Source of the DNA: Prevotella sp.
GTDB lineage: Bacteria > Bacteroidota > Bacteroidia > Bacteroidales > Bacteroidaceae
Assembly: GCA_017471245.1 (NCBI GenBank)
Contig: JAFUVB010000041.1
Location: 1 to 64,000 of the forward strand
Length of the DNA: 64,000 bases
Direction of reading: 5' to 3'
Of this stretch, positions 1 to 8,399 are shown in pieces. Below the pieces are notes generated by a model that saw only the letters and a list, made by a program, of their open reading frames with translations, was not told the DNA's origin and searched no databases. Both the position numbers and the translations under genes were made by a program. How positions within the stretch are numbered: position 1 is the stretch's first letter; each line of letters starts with the position of its first letter.

Positions 1-99
1 ATCTCTGCTTTGGAAAAGACCTCGCTCAGAGAACTTGTTACCAAGCCGAGAGACTCTGTCAATCTCAATCAATCTGTCAAAGAACTCACTCTATTTTGA
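1..99 (+). other. Possible 3' end of an upstream gene cut by the window edge
   Basis: Frame 1 is open from the first base to a TGA at 97-99 (32 codons), with a polar, lysine- and leucine-containing translation. It may be the tail of a gene that starts outside the window, but the stretch is too short to identify and an open frame this long can occur by chance. Positions 100-188 hold no clear promoter; a small hairpin GCGAT-TTT-ATCGC lies near 114-127. Confidence 0.22.
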
Positions 100-188
100 A
101 TATTTATACCTAACGCGATTTTATCGCATCAGTAGTAATTTTCAACAGCAATTCAGCCCCCTGGACTCTGTGGCTACTCATTGCTATC

Positions 189-1136
189 ATGGTCATTGCA
201 TGCATCACTTCGGCAACCATCTACATCTACCCACGTCAAGGAAACGGGAGAATGCCAAAACTGCTGGCATCACTCTATGGTCAGACACTATCGATGATGC
301 TGTTCAACATGGTATTACCCATCCTCATCACCCCGCTCCCACCCGTTATCGTCTCTGCCAACCTACTCAAAGAATGCAACAGCATTGCCATGAAGCGAGA
401 CGGGAAAACGAAAAGAATCCTGAACGTGGTTACCATAGCCATCGTGACACCCATGTTGTCATTTCTCATCTGCATGATCATGAGCTGGCTCTACTCACAT
501 CCATATTTTTTCTGGGTATTAGTGCTATTTGTGATTCTGGCATGCATCTTGGTGAGAGTCTCCTACACCCAATATAAAAAAGGTAAGTACTTCAGTCGCA
601 TGCTTAATGACGAGAAGAAGCACAGTTATGAAGTGAGCAACGAGTTCAACCGTCTCGGCGTGATGGCTGTTACCTCACAGTTCGACAGTATGTCACGAGA
701 AATTGATTTCAAGCATAAAGAACTGATTGACTTGTCGCTCTATGTTCAACAACAACGGGAATACATGACAAGTGTGGGCGACCAATTACGCGAATTGTCA
801 AAGGATGCAGACACTGAAAACATTAAGAAGTCACTTGTGGAGATCGACAAAGACCTGCAAGAAACTCTCAGATATCCGCCAGAAATGGATAAGATATACC
901 AAATGGTTGAGAAAATGCATCATGACTTTGTATGTAGACTACAAATGCGATGTCCTAATCTCACAAAGCGAGAGTGCCGCTTAGCTGTGTTGCTACGCTT
1001 AGGGTTCTCCAGTAAGGAAATAGCCAATATGGTGAATCTTGAGACGAAAAGCGTAGAGATTAACCGCTACCGGCTGCGCAAGAAGCTACGACTCGACAGG
1101 AGCGAGAACTTGGTAAGCTATCTGAAGTTGCTGTAG
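189..1136 (+). CDS. Membrane-anchored LuxR-type transcriptional regulator, N-terminus uncertain
   Basis: A predicted inner-membrane regulator. Hydrophobic segments lie at about residues 34-58, 77-101 and 106-122. They are followed by a charged, probably coiled-coil region (about 125-245) and a C-terminal LuxR/GerE-type helix-turn-helix (about 256-312, containing LTKRECRLAVLLRLG and SSKEIANM). This architecture implies that a membrane or envelope signal is passed to DNA binding. The start is doubtful: the reading frame stays open upstream to a TAA at 111-113, and the upstream codons encode the first half of another hydrophobic helix (WTLWLLIAI) cut by the ATG at 189. No ATG, GTG or TTG lies upstream in frame, so either an ATT near 138 is used or the gene has lost its normal 5' end. 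It lies 56 bp upstream of the porin gene on the same strand and may control that operon (inference). Confidence 0.7.
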   Translation: MVIACITSATIYIYPRQGNGRMPKLLASLYGQTLSMMLFNMVLPILITPLPPVIVSANLLKECNSIAMKRDGKTKRILNVVTIAIVTPMLSFLICMIMSWLYSHPYFFWVLVLFVILACILVRVSYTQYKKGKYFSRMLNDEKKHSYEVSNEFNRLGVMAVTSQFDSMSREIDFKHKELIDLSLYVQQQREYMTSVGDQLRELSKDADTENIKKSLVEIDKDLQETLRYPPEMDKIYQMVEKMHHDFVCRLQMRCPNLTKRECRLAVLLRLGFSSKEIANMVNLETKSVEINRYRLRKKLRLDRSENLVSYLKLL

Positions 1137-1192
1137 CCAGTACAGAATGAATCCTATTACTAACATATTTATAGATTAATCCAACAACAATT

Positions 1193-2554
1193 ATGAAAAA
1201 AACAGCAATTCTTACCTTAGGAGCTTTCCTGCTGATTGGAGGCAGGGCAACAGCTCAGGAAAACGAGGAAGTACGCTACAACCAGTATGGCGTAGCAGTT
1301 GACCGACAGGAGTTGAAAGCTGAAGCAAGAAACAACATCCTGGTTTTAGAGTCGAAAGATCAGAGTTACAAGGTGTGGTTCGACAATCGTGTACAGGTTG
1401 ACGGTGCCACTTTCTGGGGTAAAAACCCGGATTACAACCCTATTGGCAACGGTGCATCCCTTCGCCGTGTACGTTTCGCCGTAAAGACCCAGTTAACCAA
1501 AGACTGGTATGGAGAGGTGGATATGGATATGGCAGACGGAACCTTCGAGCTGAAAGATGCTATTATCGAGTATGACGGCTTAAAGAACTGGGAGTTTAAA
1601 ATGGGTAATTTCAAAGAGGAATTCTCTATGGAACGAACAAGCAGTTCACGTTATCTGGCACTCATTGAACGCCCAATGGTAACGCAGGCACTGGCACCCT
1701 CACGCCATCTTGGTGTGCAGGCAGCCTTCCTTACCGAGTATTTCCGTTGGTCGGGCGGAATGTTCTTCCAGACAGTAGCTGGTTCTGAGGAAATCACCAA
1801 TGTGCAGGACAACAACAAGGACTTCGGCCGTAGCCAGGGTTATTCGTTCACCACGAAGGCTGGCTGGATGCCTCATACCAAAGACCGCACGAAGGGCTTC
1901 TACATTGGAGGTAAGGCATCTTACCGTACTCCTAAGACAGACGAGGCTCCCGGCGATTACGGAGGTGTACGGTTCTCTACCCGTAACTCAACCAGCATCA
2001 ACAGAAAGAAGTATATTGATACTGATGTGATTCGAGACGTAGACCACAATTGGCTATACGGTGTTGAAGGAGCAGCCTACTACAAAGGATTCAAGTTCCA
2101 AAGCGAATGGATCGGTACGCATGTAACAGCCAAGGATGCCAGTTATAATTTCGGCGGACACTACTTCACGCTGGGATACTTGCTTCTGGGTGGTAACCAG
2201 CACTTCAACGTTGCCGAAGGTGAGTTTACGCAACCTGGGCGTGGAAAGAAATGGGGCGACATCGAGTTGTGTTTGCGCTATGACTACCTCGACCTGAACG
2301 ATAATGGTATCTGGGGAGGCAGCGGCAACAACTACACAGCCGGCTTGAACTTCTACATCAACAACTTCTTCAAGTTTGCCATCAACTTCCAGCACAGCGA
2401 CAACGACCGCTATGCCAATGGCAAGGGCAAGTTGCTGATCGGTCATGATGCATCAGGTAAGCCTACTGCCGATTACAAGCAGGCTGTTGAAAAGAAAGGA
2501 AAGGGCGGTGTCAGCTACAACATGTTGGCCGTACGCTTCGAGATTGATTTCTAA
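1193..2554 (+). CDS. Phosphate-selective porin O/P family outer-membrane protein
   Basis: A predicted 453-residue outer-membrane beta-barrel of the OprO/OprP porin family. Residues 1-21 form a signal peptide ending ATA before Q22. The mature protein has alternating amphipathic strands rich in Tyr, Trp and Gly, the pattern LRRVRFAVKTQLTKDWYGEV typical of the family, and it ends in a hydrophobic strand with terminal Phe (RFEIDF), the usual barrel-assembly signal. In Pseudomonas the family forms anion channels for phosphate or pyrophosphate; in Bacteroidota it is broad and substrates are mostly untested. It heads a run of plus-strand genes: a lipoprotein 56 bp downstream, then a possible tunnel-fold protein, a CYTH enzyme and an SLC13 transporter. 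Phosphate or polyphosphate as substrate is inferred from family and context only. Confidence 0.85.
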   Translation: MKKTAILTLGAFLLIGGRATAQENEEVRYNQYGVAVDRQELKAEARNNILVLESKDQSYKVWFDNRVQVDGATFWGKNPDYNPIGNGASLRRVRFAVKTQLTKDWYGEVDMDMADGTFELKDAIIEYDGLKNWEFKMGNFKEEFSMERTSSSRYLALIERPMVTQALAPSRHLGVQAAFLTEYFRWSGGMFFQTVAGSEEITNVQDNNKDFGRSQGYSFTTKAGWMPHTKDRTKGFYIGGKASYRTPKTDEAPGDYGGVRFSTRNSTSINRKKYIDTDVIRDVDHNWLYGVEGAAYYKGFKFQSEWIGTHVTAKDASYNFGGHYFTLGYLLLGGNQHFNVAEGEFTQPGRGKKWGDIELCLRYDYLDLNDNGIWGGSGNNYTAGLNFYINNFFKFAINFQHSDNDRYANGKGKLLIGHDASGKPTADYKQAVEKKGKGGVSYNMLAVRFEIDF

Positions 2555-2610
2555 TCATGTAAAGAGTTAAGTGTTAGAGCTAAAAGTAAAACGTTAATAC
2601 AGAATAAGAT

Positions 2611-3447
2611 ATGAAAACGATTAAGAGTATATTCATGATGGCAGCGGCAATGCTATTCGTCGCTTGCGTAGAAGACAGTCCCTACGAGGGACCATCAACA
2701 ATCGTATCAGTGACTCCCGACATCACGGCTCCTACCTCAGAAACACCCGTAACCATCACGGCTGAAGTTTCTGGCTTGCAGGCTGTGGAGTCGGCAACCC
2801 TTTCATATATGATTGGTGGCAACAAAACTGACGTGCAAATGACAGGAAGCGGGAATATCTGGAAAGGAGTCATTCCGCCACAACCCGATAAAACAACTGT
2901 CAAATACTCGGTTACTGTAGTGAACACCGCAAAGTTCTCCACCACTTCCAACGAGTTGGAATATGTAGTCGGTGACCCGCCAATCGAGTACGACAAGCTG
3001 AGACTGAACGAACTCTTTGGAGCCGCTGCTACTGATGATGGTAAATTCATTGAACTTTACAACAACAGCGATAATCCTATCAAGCTGAAGGATGTTGTGC
3101 TGCGCAAGGACGAGGCTGTTACCTGGACAGGCATCGACGGTGAGGTAATACCCGCACATGGTGTCTTTGCAATCATCGGAGCAAAAAACACCACACCTCG
3201 TGGCATCTCCAGCGGATTCTCAGCCAAGAAGTCGGTTCTCGTAGAGTTGGTTGACCCGAATGGTAATGTGATTGACAAGTTCCAACGTGGAGAAAAGGCC
3301 GACGGTTGGGGTAACCAGTCGCTTGCCAATGTAAAAGTATCATGGGGTCGTGTTCCTGATGGAACTGGTAAGTGGATGCAAACCGATCCTACACCAGGTG
3401 CTCCGAATGCAAAATCTGGTACTGAGGATGATACGGTGGTGCAATAA
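2611..3447 (+). CDS. Lipoprotein with C-terminal lamin-tail domain
   Basis: A 278-residue predicted lipoprotein. The signal peptide ends in the lipobox FVAC with the modified cysteine at position 19. Residues about 30-120 look like an immunoglobulin-like beta domain (TPDITAPTSETPVTITAEV). From about residue 127 to 262 there is a lamin-tail (LTD) domain: LRLNELFGAA, KFIELYNNSDNPIKLKDVVL, and the closing WGRVPDGTGKW with TPGAPN are its usual signatures. LTD domains in bacteria are surface-exposed and often accompany nucleases, phosphatases or CotH-type kinases, probably as adhesion modules. No catalytic domain is present here. Its position directly after the porin gene suggests that it works at the cell surface with the porin (inference). 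Confidence 0.8.
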   Translation: MKTIKSIFMMAAAMLFVACVEDSPYEGPSTIVSVTPDITAPTSETPVTITAEVSGLQAVESATLSYMIGGNKTDVQMTGSGNIWKGVIPPQPDKTTVKYSVTVVNTAKFSTTSNELEYVVGDPPIEYDKLRLNELFGAAATDDGKFIELYNNSDNPIKLKDVVLRKDEAVTWTGIDGEVIPAHGVFAIIGAKNTTPRGISSGFSAKKSVLVELVDPNGNVIDKFQRGEKADGWGNQSLANVKVSWGRVPDGTGKWMQTDPTPGAPNAKSGTEDDTVVQ

Positions 3448-3514
3448 AGATGAGAAATGAGAGATGTAATCATACATTCCAAACAATAATAACATATATA
3501 ATTAGTTATCTACA

Positions 3515-4159
3515 ATGGAAAAAGAGAAAATGAAAATCGGCGAGATTTCAAAACCACGTTTTGAGTTTCGCAGCTTCGGCCGCTGTTTCTGTGATGCAGC
3601 AAAGCGTATGGCCCGCTTAAGTGTGCCAGTTCCCGAGAAAGTATGGGAACGCCATAGTACAGAAACCTACATCGTCAGTCGCACGAATGATGTGAACAAC
3701 ACGAAGATCCGCGATGGTAAGATGGACATCAAGACCTTCGTTCAGAGCGTTGATGGCTTGGAGCAGTGGAATCCGCTGATGAAAGGCGAGTTCCCCATCT
3801 CCAAGGAAGTGCTCGAGAACGATGTATTCCCAGCCTTCAAGGTGGAGGGGATGCCCAAGTTGGATAAGCCAACCTACACACTGGAAGAGTTCCTCGCCAT
3901 GATTGACGAGCACCCAGACCTGCAGGCAGTGAAAGTGGAAAAGGTTCGTTTCGGCTACATGGTGAACGACACCATCTGTGAGACCGGTGATGTGTATATC
4001 AACGGAGCATTGGTGAAGACCATCAATTCTGAATCCACAGAGATTGAAGACATCAAGAAGACCATCGCCGATGTGGGTCTTGAAGGTGTAGAGAACATCA
4101 ACTACCTCCAAGCCATCAAGAGAGTGATTGGAATGATTAATAAACCTTTAGCAAACTGA
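3515..4159 (+). CDS. Conserved protein next to a CYTH gene, possible diverged triphosphate-tunnel fold
   Basis: A 214-residue soluble protein without signal peptide or membrane segment. I do not recognise an experimentally characterised member. The N-terminal half contains FEFRSFGRCF, TETYIVSR, TKIRDGKMDIKTF and GLEQWNPLMKGEFP. Alternating basic and hydrophobic residues (KIRDGKMDIK) recall the strand pattern of triphosphate-tunnel enzymes such as CYTH or VTC domains, but this is an inference from pattern only. The C-terminal part (about 95-214) is mixed and ends in a helical tail. The gene stops 6 bp before a clear CYTH-domain gene, so the two are almost surely co-translated and probably act in one pathway. 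Confidence 0.6.
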   Translation: MEKEKMKIGEISKPRFEFRSFGRCFCDAAKRMARLSVPVPEKVWERHSTETYIVSRTNDVNNTKIRDGKMDIKTFVQSVDGLEQWNPLMKGEFPISKEVLENDVFPAFKVEGMPKLDKPTYTLEEFLAMIDEHPDLQAVKVEKVRFGYMVNDTICETGDVYINGALVKTINSESTEIEDIKKTIADVGLEGVENINYLQAIKRVIGMINKPLAN

Positions 4160-4165
4160 CGGATT

Positions 4166-4636
4166 ATGGCACAGGAAATAGAACGTAAGTTTCTCGTAAA
4201 AGGAGACTTTAAGAACGAAGTATTCAAAAGCACTCGGATCACACAAGGTTATCTATGCTCTGTTCCGGAGCGAACCGTGCGTGTAAGAGTGAAAGGCGAC
4301 AAGGGGTTCATTACCATCAAAGGCATTGGCAACGAAAGCGGTGCCAGCCGTTTCGAATGGGAGAAGGAGATTCCCGTAGAAGAGGTACAAGAACTGCTGA
4401 AAATCTGCGAGCCGGGAGTAATCGACAAGACTCGCTATTTAGTAAAGAACGGTGACTTCACCTTCGAAGTTGACGAGTTCTATGGCGACAACGACGGTCT
4501 GACCGTTGCAGAAATAGAACTCCCCGACGAGGAAGCACAGTTCGAGCATCCTGCATGGCTGGGAGAGGAAGTGACGGGCGATGTCCGCTACTACAATTCC
4601 ATGCTTATGAAGAACCCCTATAAGAACTGGAAGTAA
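4166..4636 (+). CDS. CYTH-domain phosphohydrolase (inorganic triphosphatase-like)
   Basis: A 156-residue single-domain CYTH protein of the triphosphate tunnel metalloenzyme group. It opens with the signature EIERKFLVKG (residues 4-13). It carries the tunnel strands RTVRVRVKGDKGFITIKG, RFEWEKEIP, KTRYLVKNG, FTFEVDEFYG and TVAEIELPD, with the paired Glu residues that bind the metal and the Lys/Arg residues that bind phosphate. Family members cleave tripolyphosphate or other organic triphosphates; some relatives are class IV adenylate cyclases or thiamine triphosphatases. The short length and EIERKF start resemble the bacterial tripolyphosphatases most. Cytoplasmic. It follows the preceding gene by 6 bp, and a short inverted-repeat element separates it from the transporter downstream. 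Confidence 0.85.
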   Translation: MAQEIERKFLVKGDFKNEVFKSTRITQGYLCSVPERTVRVRVKGDKGFITIKGIGNESGASRFEWEKEIPVEEVQELLKICEPGVIDKTRYLVKNGDFTFEVDEFYGDNDGLTVAEIELPDEEAQFEHPAWLGEEVTGDVRYYNSMLMKNPYKNWK

Positions 4637-4664
4637 CAATACAAAAGAACTTACATGAGTCAAT

Positions 4665-4740
4665 AAGAGACTGTGTCATCGTGTTGTTTTATTTAGCGCC
4701 AAGCAAAATATAATAAGATTTCATTTTAACACAGTCTCTT
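4665..4740. mobile_element. 76-bp element with perfect 12-bp terminal inverted repeats, MITE-like
   Basis: AAGAGACTGTGT at 4665-4676 is repeated in perfect inverted orientation at 4729-4740 (ACACAGTCTCTT), with 52 AT-rich bases between. The ends resemble the GAGACTGTGTCA-type termini of some insertion sequences in this phylum, which suggests a transposase-less remnant. No T-run follows the right arm, so it does not look like an ordinary terminator. No convincing target-site duplication beyond a possible TA was seen. It occupies most of the gap between the CYTH and SLC13 genes. Confidence 0.45.
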
Positions 4741-4758
4741 TATACAATCCAACAGAAT

Positions 4759-6528
4759 ATGATGAACAACGAAAACAAACCTGCTCAGGCATTCGATCCA
4801 CTCGATATGAACAACTATCGTATCGAAAAACTGCCCAAGATGAAGAAATCTGGGTTTGAGCGCGTGCTGCAGCGCATAGGAGCACCATTGGCCATTATTG
4901 CCTTTATACTGCTATATTGGGTGATAGACATCCCTTTCATAAACAGGATAGACACCAATCAAGAAACCACAACGCTAACTGCTTCTGCAATCAAACGCTA
5001 TGATCAGCTGACGGAGACTGCCATCAAACAGATGAAAGCGGGTGAAAGCAATCAGCAGGCTGTGCAGTCAACCCAAGCAAACAAGCAGGCAAAGCCTTCA
5101 CTCCAAGCAGACAAGAAGGCAGAACAGGCAACCCAGGCAGAGAAACAGGCAGAGGCAACTGCTCATAACAAGTTTATCAGGATCAACTATGCCATGCTCG
5201 CCATCTTCGTTGCGGCTATCATATTATGGATTACGGAAGCTATTCCCAACTATCTCACCTCACTGATGGTCATTCTGGGGATTGTATTAACAGGAATCAC
5301 GACAGACAAGACAGCCTATGCACAGCTGGGACATCCTGTGATGTGGCTGAACATTCTCTCTTTCATTCTTGCCAGCATGCTTGTCAAGACACAAGTAGCC
5401 AAACGATTCGCACTATGGTTCGTGCTCAAGTTCGGAAGGAATGCCGGCGGAATTATGATCAGCTTCATCATTATCAATCTTGTATTATCAGCCTTTATTT
5501 CTGCCACAACAGCGAAAGCAGCAATCCTGCTCCCCATCTTCATGGTGGTGGCAGCGATTTATGGAGCCACAGGCGGAGAGCATCGAAACAATTTCGGACG
5601 AAATCTTATTCTTCAGAATCTTTTCCAAATCAACTTAGGTGCCAATGCATTCTTAACAGGATCTGGCGCAACATTGCTGGCAGGATCGCTCATTGCCGGA
5701 GCCATGGGTATAGGTTCATTTAGCTACCAAGATTGGTTCAAGGCAGCATTTCCTATGAATGTGTTGCTGATTTTGATAGCATGGTTCGTTGGAACCAAAA
5801 TCTTCTTCCCACTGAAAAAAGAGGAGCGTGTGCCGCAGATAGCCGGTGGCATGGAACGACTGCGCGAGGAACTCAACAAATTGGGGAAAATGAAAGCCGA
5901 CGAATGGAAGTCTGTTGCCATCTTCGTAGCAGTGCTGATCTTGTGGGCCACAGACAAACAGCACGGCATCAACCAAACGGCAGTTGCTTTCATGGGAGCT
6001 GCTGTTGCACTGTTGCCGGGCATCGGTGTGGTGAAGTGGAACGACGTTGACATACCATGGCACCTACTGCTGTTCTCAGCAGGTGCATATACATTAGGTG
6101 CCGGTCTTGATGCGACGGGCCTCCCCGGCACACTGATTGACGCTTTGTTCAACAATATCGGCATCACGCCAGAAACACCATTCTGGATATTATATATGAT
6201 ACTGACGGCTGGCATGCTGCTATTCTCGCTGGTATTCCAATCGAAAACCATGTTGACACTGATATTCGTGCCAATAGCAATCGGTGTGGCACAAAAGAAC
6301 GGATACCCCATCATGAGCCTTGCCTTCCCGGTTGCCATGCTCGTTGGACATGTATATGTACTGCCGTTCAACAGTAAGCCAGCCGCACTGCTATATACAA
6401 CAAACCAATATAGCTGGAGCGACACCTTTAAGTTTGGCATCACCATGATGTTCATCAGCTGGCTCACCATCATTCTATGGGGTGAAACGGTGTTGAAGTG
6501 GTTCGGATACACCAATGGAGTCTTCTGA
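4759..6528 (+). CDS. SLC13/DASS-family anion symporter with Gln/Ala/Lys-rich insertion
   Basis: A 589-residue inner-membrane transporter of the SLC13 (divalent anion:sodium symporter) family with a dozen or so membrane helices. Family members carry dicarboxylates, sulfate or, in fungi, phosphate. Two things are odd. First, between helix 1 (about 40-60) and helix 2 (about 140-160) there is a hydrophilic insertion with repeats of the type QADKKAEQATQAEKQAEA. Second, the two SNT motifs that bind sodium and substrate in the well-studied members appear here as SAT (in AFISATTAKAAILLP) and SKT (in FQSKTMLTLIFVP). The C-terminal segment PVAMLVGHVYVLPFNSKPA is also divergent. The substrate may therefore differ from C4-dicarboxylates. 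Location after the porin and CYTH genes would suit phosphate, but that is inference. Confidence 0.8.
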   Translation: MMNNENKPAQAFDPLDMNNYRIEKLPKMKKSGFERVLQRIGAPLAIIAFILLYWVIDIPFINRIDTNQETTTLTASAIKRYDQLTETAIKQMKAGESNQQAVQSTQANKQAKPSLQADKKAEQATQAEKQAEATAHNKFIRINYAMLAIFVAAIILWITEAIPNYLTSLMVILGIVLTGITTDKTAYAQLGHPVMWLNILSFILASMLVKTQVAKRFALWFVLKFGRNAGGIMISFIIINLVLSAFISATTAKAAILLPIFMVVAAIYGATGGEHRNNFGRNLILQNLFQINLGANAFLTGSGATLLAGSLIAGAMGIGSFSYQDWFKAAFPMNVLLILIAWFVGTKIFFPLKKEERVPQIAGGMERLREELNKLGKMKADEWKSVAIFVAVLILWATDKQHGINQTAVAFMGAAVALLPGIGVVKWNDVDIPWHLLLFSAGAYTLGAGLDATGLPGTLIDALFNNIGITPETPFWILYMILTAGMLLFSLVFQSKTMLTLIFVPIAIGVAQKNGYPIMSLAFPVAMLVGHVYVLPFNSKPAALLYTTNQYSWSDTFKFGITMMFISWLTIILWGETVLKWFGYTNGVF

Positions 6529-6570
6529 TGGTGTGACAGAAAAGTATAAACAGAAAAGCAATTCATTGTT

Positions 6571-8025
6571 ATGATAGATATTCTCCCTAAGATTCACGAC
6601 CGAAACACATTGGAGTTGAAGGTAGGCTACAAGGCACCCGACGGCACTGCCTATCATGACTTTGAGATGAATACGTGGATATTCATCCCTGAGACTCTTG
6701 ATGTGAACAAGCACACATATCTGAAGGACACTTTCTATCGTGACATTTTGTCATATATAAGATTAATCACACCGCTCTACCAACTTGAGGAACTGGCATC
6801 AACCACTTGCCTGCCCTATCAGCGCCTGAGCGAAGCATGCCTTTCACTCGACAAGGAAACGACGGACAGCCAGCAGGAGAATTATGAGAGGGAGATTAAA
6901 ATGTATGCCTCCATATTCAAGAGCAGCATACGCGACACATTCCGTGCTGCCCTCAACGACAACGGATCGGTTAACCCGGAACGTTGCAAAAGGGCATTGG
7001 AAAGCATACCGCAGATATTCAGTATTTATCGGTCGTTGGGCAAACGGATGGAGGAAAAAAGCATTGCAGATGATGTTCTGCAATATTATCGATATGGAGA
7101 CGAGTTCATGTCAAACGTGGTTGAACAGCATGTTTCCCGCATGATTAACCATCTTCGCAGCCAGACGCCCCAATGCTACAGCACCCTGGAACCCGCAATC
7201 AGGCAGATTCTCGACAACGAACATGACTACCGGCTACAAATGGGATATGCATGTGTAGAGGACGGTTCCGTTGACAGCAACACACAATTCGTATACCATG
7301 CCGGGCAACTCAAGAAGTATATTGAGAGCAATCTCTATCTGCCCACTCACAAACGACGCAACGCCGTGTTTCTCGAACAAGTGGTATTCAGTTTGGCTGC
7401 CGGCCTGTCCATGATCTTTGCAACGGTGATTTCCTTTGCGTTTCAGCAGACCTACGGAAACTTCACCCTGCCATTCTTTATCGCACTGGTCATCAGCTAT
7501 ATGTTCAAGGACAGGATCAAAGAGCTCGTCCGGGTGTATTTCGCCACCCGACTGAGCAGCCGCCTCTTTGATTACAAGATTGAGATACGGGTTGACAACA
7601 TGAATGTAGGCTGGTGCAAGGAGGGATTCGACTTCGTAATGCCCGAGAAAATAACACCGCTCGTCAGGAAAATGCGGAACCGCCACTCACCTCTCGTTAT
7701 TGGAAGAGGTGTGGAAGAGCAGGTGATGCAATATAGAAAACGAATCCACCTCAACAGGAAATCCATCAGCAAACTGTCGCCCTATCCGCTCAGCGGCATA
7801 AACGACATTGTGCGCTACAATCTTTCCGAGTTCATGAGGAAGATGGATAATGCGAAAGTTCCCCTGTGTGCCAACAAGGGAAACGGGCAATACATTCAAG
7901 TGGAAGGGCAGAAAGTCTACTACTTGAACTTCATCATCCAGCTGAAATATGAAAAGACCACGCGTTACCGACGGTATCGCATTTGCCTGAGCAGAAAAGG
8001 AATACAAGACATTCAAGAAATGTAA
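6571..8025 (+). CDS. Unknown protein with a central pair of membrane helices
   Basis: A 484-residue protein that I do not recognise. It has no signal peptide. The N-terminal two thirds are predicted to be soluble and rich in charged helices. Two hydrophobic segments near residues 268-315 (VVFSLAAGLSMIFATVISFAF and LPFFIALVISYMFK) form a hairpin, and the C-terminal 160 residues are again soluble and strongly basic (VRKMRNRHSP, MQYRKRIHLNRK). Both soluble parts should therefore lie on the same, probably cytoplasmic, side. The gene begins 42 bp after the transporter and ends 2 bp before a small lipoprotein gene, so it is likely part of the same operon. Confidence 0.65.
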   Translation: MIDILPKIHDRNTLELKVGYKAPDGTAYHDFEMNTWIFIPETLDVNKHTYLKDTFYRDILSYIRLITPLYQLEELASTTCLPYQRLSEACLSLDKETTDSQQENYEREIKMYASIFKSSIRDTFRAALNDNGSVNPERCKRALESIPQIFSIYRSLGKRMEEKSIADDVLQYYRYGDEFMSNVVEQHVSRMINHLRSQTPQCYSTLEPAIRQILDNEHDYRLQMGYACVEDGSVDSNTQFVYHAGQLKKYIESNLYLPTHKRRNAVFLEQVVFSLAAGLSMIFATVISFAFQQTYGNFTLPFFIALVISYMFKDRIKELVRVYFATRLSSRLFDYKIEIRVDNMNVGWCKEGFDFVMPEKITPLVRKMRNRHSPLVIGRGVEEQVMQYRKRIHLNRKSISKLSPYPLSGINDIVRYNLSEFMRKMDNAKVPLCANKGNGQYIQVEGQKVYYLNFIIQLKYEKTTRYRRYRICLSRKGIQDIQEM

Positions 8026-8027
8026 TT

Positions 8028-8399
8028 ATGAAGAACAAGCTAATACCGATCATATTGCTGATGGCTTTCCTGCTCACAGCATGTGAAAACAACAATTCCG
8101 TGAACATTCTAATTGCCAACACCGGCAACAAGGTGCTGGTTCAAAAGATGGTAACCATACCTCTCGACACTGTACGCCAATGGCTTGGAACCACTGACAG
8201 CGACACGCTTATCCTCCTCAACGAGAAGAACGAACCATTGGATTATCAATACACGGAGGGAGGTAAGGCCATTATCTTTGCCATGCCTGTGATTCAACGA
8301 CATTCGCAGAAGAACTTCACTATCAACAAATCTGACATCCGGCTCAGACAGAATCTGTTCGCATTCCGCAAGAAAAAGATCAGAATAGACCTCGATTAA
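8028..8399 (+). CDS. Small lipoprotein resembling the N-terminal part of DUF4861 proteins
   Basis: A 123-residue predicted lipoprotein: the signal peptide ends in LLTAC, with the lipid cysteine near residue 19. The ATG at 8028 gives a proper signal peptide; an earlier in-frame ATG lies inside the upstream gene. The mature part (VNILIANTGNKVLVQKMV, then PLDYQYTEGGKAIIFAMPV) looks like the beta-sandwich N-terminus of DUF4861 proteins, which in full-length form are around three times longer; here only that part remains. The TAA stop shares the bases TTAA with the stop codon of the converging minus-strand gene. Function unknown. Confidence 0.65.
   Translation: MKNKLIPIILLMAFLLTACENNNSVNILIANTGNKVLVQKMVTIPLDTVRQWLGTTDSDTLILLNEKNEPLDYQYTEGGKAIIFAMPVIQRHSQKNFTINKSDIRLRQNLFAFRKKKIRIDLD

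Noticed and set aside
8396-8399. Overlapping convergent stop codons sharing TTAA
   Set aside because: Real but common in compact genomes and of no clear consequence.
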